A stretch of 33,625 bases of DNA from an uncultured Eubacteriales bacterium (GTDB lineage: Bacteria; Bacillota; Clostridia; Oscillospirales; Oscillospiraceae): the NCBI GenBank assembly GCA_900549885.1, contig URQA01000009.1:1-33625 (forward strand). The letters run 5' to 3'. The first letter of the stretch is position 1. Each line of letters begins with the position of its first letter. Shown one piece after another: positions 1 through 6,403 of this stretch. The position numbers were made by a program, and so were the translations under genes. The notes beneath the pieces are model-generated. The model did not search any database and was not told where the DNA came from. It was given only the letters and a program-made list of their open reading frames with translations.

Positions 1-1
1 C

Positions 2-280
2 CCGGAAGCCGCCCCAGCGGCCGCCGCCCCGGCATCTGCGCATGTGCAGTCGGTGCCGACAGGAGGAGAGGGGCTGCTCAAGGCCCCCATGCCAGGGACG
101 ATCGTGGCGGTGGAAAAAGCCGTGGGACAGGTGGTCTCCGCTGGCGATGTGGTGATCGTTCTGGAGGCCATGAAAATGGAAAACGAGATCTATGCTCCAA
201 GGAGCGGTACCATATCACAGATCTATATCAACAAGGGGGATACCGTCAGCGCAGGCGATCCGATGCTGCTGATCGAATGA
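2..280 (+). CDS. Biotin carboxyl carrier subunit of a Na+-translocating decarboxylase (5' end outside window)
   Basis: This is the carrier subunit that holds the biotin shuttling CO2 between the carboxyltransferase and the membrane decarboxylase. The reading frame is open from base 2, and the first ~14 visible residues are an Ala/Pro-rich linker, as is usual between the N-terminal part and the biotinyl domain of these gamma/carrier subunits. The gene therefore starts upstream; the GTG at 44 lies inside the linker and is not a credible start. The C-terminal ~70 residues form a biotinyl/lipoyl domain with the biotinylation motif EAMKMEN (lysine between two methionines) and the matching half-domain 'ApmpGtI'. 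The beta subunit follows after about 15 bases, so the two are surely cotranscribed. The substrate (oxaloacetate, methylmalonyl-CoA, glutaconyl-CoA or other) cannot be told because the carboxyltransferase alpha subunit is not visible. Confidence 0.93.
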   Translation, partial: PEAAPAAAAPASAHVQSVPTGGEGLLKAPMPGTIVAVEKAVGQVVSAGDVVIVLEAMKMENEIYAPRSGTISQIYINKGDTVSAGDPMLLIE

Positions 281-295
281 CGATGGAGGATGCCT

Positions 296-1381
296 ATGGA
301 ATTTTTGCTAGAAGGACTTCTGGGAATCACCTGGAAAACCGTCGTCATGTGGGCCTTGGGCGCGCTGCTGATCTATTTGGCAATTCGTAAGGAGATGGAG
401 CCCACCCTGCTGTTACCCATTGGGTTTGGCGCGATCCTCGTTAACATTCCCGGAGTAAACTTCGGGGCACTTCAGACCCTGTACGACGCAGGTATCGCCA
501 ATGAGCTGTTTCCCCTGCTGCTGTTTATCGGCATTGGCGCGATGATAGATTTTGGTCCGCTTTTGTCCAATCCCAAGCTGATGATCTTTGGAGCGGCGGC
601 CCAGTTCGGTATCTTTATGACGCTGTGTCTGGCATCCATGTTCTTTGACATCAACGACGCGGCTTCCATCGCCATCATCGGGGCTGCGGACGGACCGTCG
701 GCCATCGCGGTGGCCATTGCCCTGGGGAGCAAATATCTGGGGGCGATCATGGTGGCTGCATACTCTTACATGGCGTTGGTGCCCATTATTCAGCCGCCCA
801 TCATTAAGCTGCTCACCACCAAAAAAGAGCGCAGAATTCGCATGGAATATAAGCCCGCAACAGTGAGTAAGCGTACGAGGATCCTGTTCCCTATCGTGAT
901 CCTGATGATCGCGGCACTGGTGGCGCCGGGTTCCGCAGAGCTGATTTTCTTCCTGATGTTCGGCAATCTGATTCGGGAGTGTGGGGTACTCAACTCTCTG
1001 TCGGAAACAGCACAGAACGTGCTGGCCAACCTGGTGACCATTTTCCTGGGAATTTCCATCGCATCTCAGATGGAGGCGGAAAAGTTCTTGGCGCCAGAGA
1101 CGCTGTTGATCCTGGGATTGGGACTGTTCGCCTTCGTGTTTGATACGGCAGGCGGGGTGCTGTTTGCTAAGTTTCTCAACCTGTTTTTGAAGAAGAAGAT
1201 CAACCCAATGATCGGTGCGGCGGGTATCTCTGCCTTCCCCATGGCCGGGCGGATCGTTCACAAGCTGGGGCAGGAGGAGGACAAGTACAACTTCCTGCTG
1301 ATGCACTCCATCGGGGTCAATGTGTCAGGGCAGATCGCGTCGGTGATTGCCAGCGGCTTAATCTTGGGCTTCTTCGGCTAA
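296..1381 (+). CDS. Na+-translocating decarboxylase, membrane beta subunit
   Basis: Integral membrane subunit that decarboxylates carboxybiotin and exports Na+. The 361-residue protein is hydrophobic throughout and carries the family's hallmark stretches: GAADGPSAIAVAIALGSKYLG (about residues 122-142) with the conserved membrane Asp, the 'IFLGISIASQM' segment, and the C-terminal GAAGISAFPMAGR...HSIGVNVSGQIASV block. Length is normal for OadB/MmdB/GcdB-type proteins, somewhat below the longer OadB forms. I place the start at the ATG at 296, because GGAGG at 285-289 directly abuts the earlier ATG at 290 but sits six bases from 296. It lies between the biotin carrier and a small 45-residue subunit, which supports a complete membrane decarboxylase unit. 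Which acyl substrate is used is unknown. Confidence 0.95.
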   Translation: MEFLLEGLLGITWKTVVMWALGALLIYLAIRKEMEPTLLLPIGFGAILVNIPGVNFGALQTLYDAGIANELFPLLLFIGIGAMIDFGPLLSNPKLMIFGAAAQFGIFMTLCLASMFFDINDAASIAIIGAADGPSAIAVAIALGSKYLGAIMVAAYSYMALVPIIQPPIIKLLTTKKERRIRMEYKPATVSKRTRILFPIVILMIAALVAPGSAELIFFLMFGNLIRECGVLNSLSETAQNVLANLVTIFLGISIASQMEAEKFLAPETLLILGLGLFAFVFDTAGGVLFAKFLNLFLKKKINPMIGAAGISAFPMAGRIVHKLGQEEDKYNFLLMHSIGVNVSGQIASVIASGLILGFFG

Positions 1382-1396
1382 AGGAGGAGACACGAT

Positions 1397-1534
1397 ATGT
1401 TTGAACCGTACAATTTTGTCCGGAATCTAGAGTACATGGGAAAGGGCATGCTGGCCATTTTTGTCGTAATGATTATCATTTATCTAGTGGTCGTTCTGAT
1501 GCAGAAAATTGGGCCTAAAGGCTACCGGAAATAA
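1397..1534 (+). CDS. Small single-span membrane subunit of the decarboxylase (OadG/MmdE-like, 45 aa)
   Basis: A 45-codon frame opens with ATG at 1397, seven bases after an AAGGAGGAG ribosome binding site (1381-1389), and closes with TAA at 1532. The predicted peptide has a short polar N-terminus (MFEPYNFVRN), one strongly hydrophobic segment at residues ~18-35, and a basic C-terminus ending YRK. Sodium-pumping decarboxylases need a tiny membrane subunit that holds the carboxyltransferase on the beta subunit (OadG, GcdD, MmdD/MmdE), and position, topology and size fit that role. It is shorter than the usual ~80-120 residues of OadG and closer to the ~55-residue MmdE type. The assignment rests on context and topology, not on a recognised motif. 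Confidence 0.75.
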   Translation: MFEPYNFVRNLEYMGKGMLAIFVVMIIIYLVVVLMQKIGPKGYRK

Positions 1535-1589
1535 GGAAGCAAGATACGCAGAGCCACAAGAGCCGTACCTGTGACCTTAGAAAGGGTGG

Positions 1590-2015
1590 ATGAAATTGAA
1601 ACAGACAGATCCAGCTCAGATTGAAAAGGCGTGGAACAGTTTGCGTGAAATGCGTCAGATTCGAGGCAGCGACCTGCCCCCGTTTTATTTTCAACTGGCC
1701 AATGATCCACAGCTGCTAGAAGCATTTAAGACGGTTTTTGTGGCTTGTAATCGGGGAGAGCGGGTAATACCTGCGAAATACCGCGAATTGATGATCATGA
1801 TCTTGGGCTGTGCCCGTGGCGTAGAAACGACTATCACAGTCCATGGCAGCAAAGCCCTGGAAGAAGGGGCCAGCATTGAAGAGGTGGGGGAGGCGCTGCG
1901 CATCGCCCTGATGATTTGCGGCATATCGGCGGTCCTGCCCGCGGCACCTCTGTTCGACATGCTGGAGCCCGATAGAAGCGGAAATTTTGAGGAATCGGAA
2001 GGCTTTAAGGGGTAG
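1590..2015 (+). CDS. Carboxymuconolactone decarboxylase / AhpD-like family protein
   Basis: A 141-residue, mostly helical protein of the CMD family, recognisable from the central block E-LMIMILGCARGVETTITVHG followed by 'KALEEGASIEEVGEALRIA', the usual helix-turn-helix core of this fold. In AhpD-type members this block carries a CxxC redox pair and a proton-relay His; here only one Cys (in GCARG) and the His remain, so thiol peroxidase activity is unlikely. It may be a gamma-CMD-like decarboxylase or isomerase, or a structural member. The gene sits 55 bases after the small decarboxylase subunit and 34 bases before a hydroxyacid dehydrogenase, suggesting one catabolic operon. The ATG at 1590 has an imperfect AAAGGG site only three bases away; a TTG at 1596 (MKQTDP...) is an alternative start. 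Confidence 0.8.
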   Translation: MKLKQTDPAQIEKAWNSLREMRQIRGSDLPPFYFQLANDPQLLEAFKTVFVACNRGERVIPAKYRELMIMILGCARGVETTITVHGSKALEEGASIEEVGEALRIALMICGISAVLPAAPLFDMLEPDRSGNFEESEGFKG

Positions 2016-2049
2016 AAAACGTCAAATTTGGAATGTGAGGGATAAGATA

Positions 2050-2949
2050 ATGAAAATTGGTTTTATGGGGCTTGGACAAATGGGAAAAGGAATGGCGCTG
2101 AACCTGTCCAAGTGCGGCTGTGAATATGTGGTCAATGACATTAACAATACGATGTTCCCGGATTTTGAAGCCCGTGGAATCCATGCCACCACTCAGGTCG
2201 CAGAACTTTGGGACGCAGATATTGTATTTCTATGCCTACCTGGCACAAAAGTGGTGGAACAGGTAGTCCTAGGGGAAAACGGTCTGGCAGAACATATGGG
2301 TGCAGGAAAGCTTCTAGTAGACTGCAGTACAATCGCCTATCTGCCCACCTTGAGCATTGCGAAAGCAATGGAACAAAAAGGAATTGGTTTCATAGACGCG
2401 CCTGTATCTGGCCGACAGTCAAAGGCCGAGGACGGGACTCTGACCATTATGTGCGGTGGATCTCAGGAAAATTTTGATAAGGTGAAGCCTTACTTAGAGC
2501 TTATGGGCAGCGATATCTATTACATGGGCGTCAGTGGAAACGGGCAGATGACTAAAATGATCAACAACTGCATCTACGATATCAATGTCGCAGCATTCTG
2601 TGAACTGATGACAGTTGCTGTGAAGCTGGGGCTGGAACCTGAGCAAATCGGGAAGGTCATCAATACAGGTACGGCGCAGAGCGGTGCTTCCAAGTTCTTT
2701 ATTCCCCAAATTCTGGAAGGGAATTTTGACTATGGCTTCACCATTGATGACGCCTATAAAGATATCGTCAGCTGTGTGGAAATCACCTCGCTAAAAGGGC
2801 TTCCTGTCCCTATTTTGGATGCAATGAATTCCATATATAAAACATCCATGCTAAAAGGGTATGGCGATAAGTACAAGGGAGCCCTGGTGTGTGTCTATGA
2901 GGACCTGATGGGAGTAAAATGCCGAAAGCACGGCTTTGAATGCAAATAA
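2050..2949 (+). CDS. NAD(P)-dependent beta-hydroxyacid dehydrogenase (3-hydroxyisobutyrate dehydrogenase family)
   Basis: Soluble reductase/dehydrogenase of 299 residues, a normal size. The N-terminal Rossmann motif is G7-L-G9-Q-M-G12, with Asp30 at the end of beta-2. The substrate-binding segment DAPVSG (residues 116-121) and the catalytic Lys169 in GQMTKMINN, followed by two Asn, are intact. The family interconverts a beta-hydroxyacid and its semialdehyde (3-hydroxyisobutyrate, tartronate semialdehyde, gamma-hydroxybutyrate and others). The start is the ATG at 2050, since GAGGG at 2037-2041 is eight bases upstream; an in-frame ATG at 1987 would overlap the preceding gene and add 21 residues atypical of the family. 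As last gene of the decarboxylase operon it may feed or drain the acid decarboxylated by the pump. Substrate is not deducible. Confidence 0.92.
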   Translation: MKIGFMGLGQMGKGMALNLSKCGCEYVVNDINNTMFPDFEARGIHATTQVAELWDADIVFLCLPGTKVVEQVVLGENGLAEHMGAGKLLVDCSTIAYLPTLSIAKAMEQKGIGFIDAPVSGRQSKAEDGTLTIMCGGSQENFDKVKPYLELMGSDIYYMGVSGNGQMTKMINNCIYDINVAAFCELMTVAVKLGLEPEQIGKVINTGTAQSGASKFFIPQILEGNFDYGFTIDDAYKDIVSCVEITSLKGLPVPILDAMNSIYKTSMLKGYGDKYKGALVCVYEDLMGVKCRKHGFECK

Positions 2950-3845
2950 TATCCTCCACTGTGATTTGGTTCCCTGCATCTATACGCTCGGTATCGGGAA
3001 ACACAAACTATACCACACAGGTAAACGTGTTGATGTGATTCTATTGAAGTAAAGCTCTATCTACTAAACAGCAAATAATGAGACTCCTGAGAGTACAAAC
3101 ACCTCGATCCCAGCGGTTCTACCTCCACGTACGAAACAGTAGCAGCCGCCCAGACTATGGGGCGTTTTGTGTGCGCCCCAGGGTATGTAAGAACAGAAAA
3201 AGCACCAAGAGCACCGGACTAAAGCCATGCTTTTATTCCGGTGCTCTTAGATTATTTCTGGCACTTCGCCTGTGTAGGTCCAACTTTCTGTCCTATATTT
3301 TAACTTGCTTACAGTCGTGCAGGCTTGTAGCTTAACGCATCACAATTAGAATTGGGTCCAAACCGCCTCAGAATGGAACAGAGGAAATACCGCAGAGCAA
3401 TGCGGAGGAATTCAGGCAGCTATCCCCGCGTACTGCGGTACAAAAAGCCGATAATAGAGTCTGCATCAGGCGGATCCCCGCTGCTTCCCAGTACGGGGAG
3501 GCAACTTTAGAGTATCCTCTCACAATTATCAAAGGGAGCAGTGAAGGGATCTCTCAAAGGCTCTTTTTGAGAGTAACGCTGTGTGCAATCTTACGCCGGA
3601 ATTAGTAGTTGTTCTGTTGTTCCCCCAAAAGATCGTCATCATACCCTATTGCCCTCCCTTCGGACGTGTAGCGATATATGCTTGACGCATTTTTCAATGA
3701 AATTGACTGCAGGCTAACGGTCCCCCAGCGCTTGGCAATAAACATAGAGACATTTGCTAAGCGGATATGGCACTACAGCCAGGGCACAGACTGCACAAAA
3801 ATAAACATAAAAAACTGTAAAAAACAACACTTTTTCCACAGAGTA
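2950..3845. other. Long gene-free stretch with several hairpins
   Basis: About 0.9 kb with no credible gene; open frames here lack family features and good start signals. Visible structures are GGGGCG/CGCCCC around 3159-3180, a strong hairpin at 3207-3248 (listed separately), and a run of short perfect stems between 3390 and 3573: CCGCA/TGCGG (3390-3405), CCGC/GCGG (3426-3438), CCCCG/CGGGG (3476-3498) and CTCTCAAA/TTTGAGAG (3551-3573). These could be decayed mobile DNA or a structured RNA; I recognise no known riboswitch class. Confidence 0.5.
3196..3248 (-). terminator. Strong hairpin, best read as a leftward Rho-independent terminator
   Basis: Arms AAGAGCACCGG (3207-3217) and CCGGTGCTCTT (3238-3248) are perfect 11-bp complements, and the inner bases extend the stem imperfectly. 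Read on the - strand, the stem is followed within a few bases by TTTTT (A-run at 3197-3201). No - strand gene is visible to its right, so it is either an orphan or works for an unseen short transcript. Confidence 0.55.
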
Positions 3846-3874
3846 TTGACTTTCAGTAGTTCTGATACTATTAT
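3846..3874 (+). promoter_or_regulatory. Sigma-70/SigA-type promoter of the ROK regulator gene
   Basis: TTGACT (3846-3851), a 17-base spacer and TATTAT (3869-3874) form a near-consensus promoter. The predicted start of transcription falls at about 3881, inside or at the edge of the palindrome that follows, 50 bases upstream of the GTG start. Confidence 0.75.
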
Positions 3875-3880
3875 TAGATT

Positions 3881-3909
3881 ATACTTCTTACGGAATCCGT
3901 AAAAAGTAT
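3881..3909 (+). promoter_or_regulatory. 29-bp palindromic operator, likely for ROK autoregulation
   Basis: The sequence reads ATACTT-c-TTACGG-AAT-CCGTAA-a-AAGTAT, a perfect two-tier inverted repeat with a 3-base centre. It begins six bases after the -10 box, so a bound protein would block initiation or early elongation. The gene directly downstream encodes a winged-helix ROK protein, a family that commonly binds such AT-rich palindromes, so autorepression with release by a sugar-like ligand is likely. I saw no second copy in front of the neighbouring operon. Confidence 0.7.
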
Positions 3910-3930
3910 AGTTAGAAAGGATGGGCGCCT

Positions 3931-4890
3931 GTGGTAGAGAGATTTGATCTTCAAAACCGAAGGTTACTGCTCCTGCGCTTGTTGGACTATGGAAACGCCA
4001 CCAAGCAAAACTTAGTGCAATGGACGGGGCTAAGCAATACGACCGTATCGGACACAATTAACGCCATGCTCAAGACAGGATTTGTGCGCACAGCCGGTAT
4101 GCAGAGGTCTATCGGAGGCCGCCGTTCTGTGATCTATTCCATCAACGGGGAATATGGGCAGTTTGCCGGCGTGGAGGTGTGGGGCTCGGGTGTGCGCATC
4201 ACCTTATGTGATGCGCGGGGACAGATCAAAAGTCATTTTCAAGTCCCACGCCGTCCTGATGAATTGTCTATCAATCTGCTCTACCGTTCCATCGACCTGC
4301 TGTTAGAGAAGCCGGAAGCGACGAACGTCCTTGCCGTGGGTATCGGAGTGGAAGGGCAAATCGATCACCTCACCCAGACTGTTTTGAAAAGCGATGTGCT
4401 CAGTTGGAAAAACGTACCGCTAAAGGAGATTGTTGAGCGGCGGATCTATGTACCTGTATTCATCGACAGTACGATTAATGGACAGATATCCCTTCGCAAA
4501 TATACCCAGGGAGCCCAATGTCCAGAGCATTTTATGGTTCTGGACGAACGATTTCCTTATAAAGCGGCTATATGCCTGGATGGACATGTGTGCCGCGGGC
4601 GTGCTAACCAATGCGGCGCCGCAGTCAGCTTCGCCGCACTCGTCAAGCAGGTCAACGGGCTGTGGGGCCTGCTGGGCTTAGACCAGGTCTGGATCGCTTG
4701 CCAGTGTACAAGTCAAATGAAGGAGGTGGAACAGATCCTTGGCCCGATCGGTCGCGGACCGATCGAGGTATATCTGTCAGATCCGGCTGAGCTTGCCTGG
4801 GGGATGGCACTGGAGGCGGAGACGAAATGGTTCGGGACGATCTATTCCTGTACGAAAAATCGCGTCTATCCTCCGCAGTCTACTTCATGA
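3931..4890 (+). CDS. ROK-family transcriptional regulator
   Basis: A 319-residue regulator with an N-terminal MarR-like winged helix (about residues 8-60, 'KQNLVQWTGLSNTTVSDTINAML') joined to a ROK (sugar kinase-like) effector domain. Phosphate-loop remnants are visible at VGIGVEGQID (~137-146), and 'FIDSTINGQ' occupies the place of the usual Asp-containing sugar-binding loop. The ROK signature and Cys-rich zinc motif (GxxGExGH...CxCGxxGC) are degenerate: only 'GHVCRGRANQCGAA' is left, and the protein is 60-80 residues shorter than most ROK repressors. It is therefore surely a non-catalytic sensor. GTG start at 3931 with GAAAGG ten bases upstream; the ATG at 3921 is out of frame. It probably controls its own gene and the cluster that follows 84 bases downstream. 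Confidence 0.88.
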   Translation: MVERFDLQNRRLLLLRLLDYGNATKQNLVQWTGLSNTTVSDTINAMLKTGFVRTAGMQRSIGGRRSVIYSINGEYGQFAGVEVWGSGVRITLCDARGQIKSHFQVPRRPDELSINLLYRSIDLLLEKPEATNVLAVGIGVEGQIDHLTQTVLKSDVLSWKNVPLKEIVERRIYVPVFIDSTINGQISLRKYTQGAQCPEHFMVLDERFPYKAAICLDGHVCRGRANQCGAAVSFAALVKQVNGLWGLLGLDQVWIACQCTSQMKEVEQILGPIGRGPIEVYLSDPAELAWGMALEAETKWFGTIYSCTKNRVYPPQSTS

Positions 4891-4974
4891 CTGTATGACG
4901 GTGGAAAGTATGGTAGCCGTATAGAGAATAGACAGGCCGACAACATCATCTTGACTGAAAGAGGAGGAATAAAC

Positions 4975-6300
4975 ATGACTGTGGCATTGATCGTCGTGGT
5001 GTTCATCGTATTATGTGCTTTGATGTATACAAAAAAGCTGAACGCAATGTTTGCCCTGCCCATCATGGCGCTGTTAATCGCCATCATAGCTGGAATCCCT
5101 TGGGCGGACACAGTGGATGGCGAGACGACTGTTTCCGGGATTCAGTCGTTGCTGTTCGTCAGCGGACCGTTGCGCCTGGGTTCCACCATCATCACCTTCA
5201 TCTTCGGCGCGATTCTGTCCCAGCAGGTGAAGAACGCGGGCATTGCAGAGGCTGTGGTCCGGAAGGTATCTGAGATGGCCGGAGACCGCCCGCTTATCCT
5301 GAGCTTGGCTCTGTATATCGTGCTGGCCTTACTGTTTACGACCCTGGGCGGACTGGGTGCGATCATGATGCTGGGCAGCATCGTGCTTCCTATCATGATC
5401 AGCCTTGGGGTTACGCCCCTAGCGGCAGCGGGGATCCTGCTGTTTGCCACCAGCGTGGGCGGAGTGTTTAATCTGGCCAACTGGAGCCTATATATCGACA
5501 CTCTGGGCCTCTCTGTCGAGACTGTGCGTGGCTTTGCTTGGTTTGCAGGCATTATTTTCGGCCTGGCCGGGGCGCTGTTCTGCATCATCGAGGTCAAGTT
5601 TGGCGGTCTGAAGAACCTATTCCGGAAACATCGCCGGGATACGGCGAAAAAAGTGGCCTGGCCCATGCCTGCCCAGGAAGAGGGAGCAAAGGCACCTAAA
5701 GTGCGCTGGTTTGCCATGCTCACCCCGCTGATCCCTCTCGTGGCTGTCCTCGGCTTTGGGCTGGACATTAACGTTGGATTCGTCATCGCTATTGTCTACT
5801 GCTTTATCACCACACTAGGGAAGGGCAGTATGCAGCGCATGAGCAAGGCTATCACGGAGGGCATCTCCAATTCCGCCGGCGCCATCTTCCTACTGATTGG
5901 GATCGGCATGCTCCTGGTGGTGGTGATGGACGCACGCGTCTCCGCCATTCTTGGCCCTGCTATGGCTGCAATTCTGCCCAGCACAGCGGTCACCTTTGTG
6001 ATTTTCTTCTCCATCTTAGCCCCGCTATCTCTCTATCGTGGCCCGTTGAATATCTGGGGGCTCGGTCTTGGTCTAGCCGGTGTCATGCTCAGCGCTGGTA
6101 AGCTTGGTGCCACAAGTATCATGGCCGCGCTGATGACCACTGGTCAGATCCAGGGTGTGTGCGACCCCACCAACACACAAAATGTCTGGACGGCTTCCGC
6201 TACTGGCGTCGACGTCAACGATATCATGAAAAAGACCCTTCCCTATGTTTGGGTCGGTGTTGTCATTGGCCTGATCGTCGCAGCTGTTATGTACTTCTAA
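4975..6300 (+). CDS. Multi-spanning permease of the ion-transporter (GntP/CitMHS-like) superfamily
   Basis: A 441-residue polytopic membrane protein with roughly 11-12 hydrophobic spans, a central cytoplasmic loop rich in charged residues (~213-245), and two related halves. Each half contains a re-entrant, glycine/small-residue-rich stretch: 'LGGLGAIMMLGSIVLPIMISLGVTPLAAAGILLFATSVGG' in the first, and a second containing 'VCDPTNTQN' in place of the usual SNT-like motif. This architecture is typical of secondary carriers of organic anions (gluconate, citrate, C4-dicarboxylates) driven by H+ or Na+. ATG at 4975 with GAGGAGG seven bases upstream; an in-frame TTG at 4951 is less likely. As first gene of the cluster it presumably imports the substrate; exact family and substrate are uncertain. 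Confidence 0.85.
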   Translation: MTVALIVVVFIVLCALMYTKKLNAMFALPIMALLIAIIAGIPWADTVDGETTVSGIQSLLFVSGPLRLGSTIITFIFGAILSQQVKNAGIAEAVVRKVSEMAGDRPLILSLALYIVLALLFTTLGGLGAIMMLGSIVLPIMISLGVTPLAAAGILLFATSVGGVFNLANWSLYIDTLGLSVETVRGFAWFAGIIFGLAGALFCIIEVKFGGLKNLFRKHRRDTAKKVAWPMPAQEEGAKAPKVRWFAMLTPLIPLVAVLGFGLDINVGFVIAIVYCFITTLGKGSMQRMSKAITEGISNSAGAIFLLIGIGMLLVVVMDARVSAILGPAMAAILPSTAVTFVIFFSILAPLSLYRGPLNIWGLGLGLAGVMLSAGKLGATSIMAALMTTGQIQGVCDPTNTQNVWTASATGVDVNDIMKKTLPYVWVGVVIGLIVAAVMYF

Positions 6301-6318
6301 CGACACTTCAGCCCGTCG

Positions 6319-6351
6319 ATCCGGGGAAGCCAAAAATCGGCTTCCCCGGAT
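6319..6351 (+). terminator. Perfect 13-bp hairpin between permease and hydantoinase-type gene
   Basis: ATCCGGGGAAGCC (6319-6331) and GGCTTCCCCGGAT (6339-6351) enclose a 7-base loop. No T-run follows on the + strand, so it is more likely an mRNA-stabilising or attenuating stem within the operon than a full terminator. It would help set different levels for the permease and the downstream enzymes. Confidence 0.5.
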
Positions 6352-6403
6352 GTCTGTACACGGGGTCATCGCTCCGGTCAGTGTGCTGAGAAAGGAACAA
6401 GTC

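Noticed and set aside
413..1306. 297-residue open frame on the - strand
   Set aside because: It is antisense to the decarboxylase beta subunit, is Gln/His/Arg-rich without any fold pattern, and has no ribosome binding site.
3078..3335. 85-residue + strand frame after the dehydrogenase
   Set aside because: Spans the terminator-like hairpin, is Arg/Cys-rich without pattern, and lacks a start signal.
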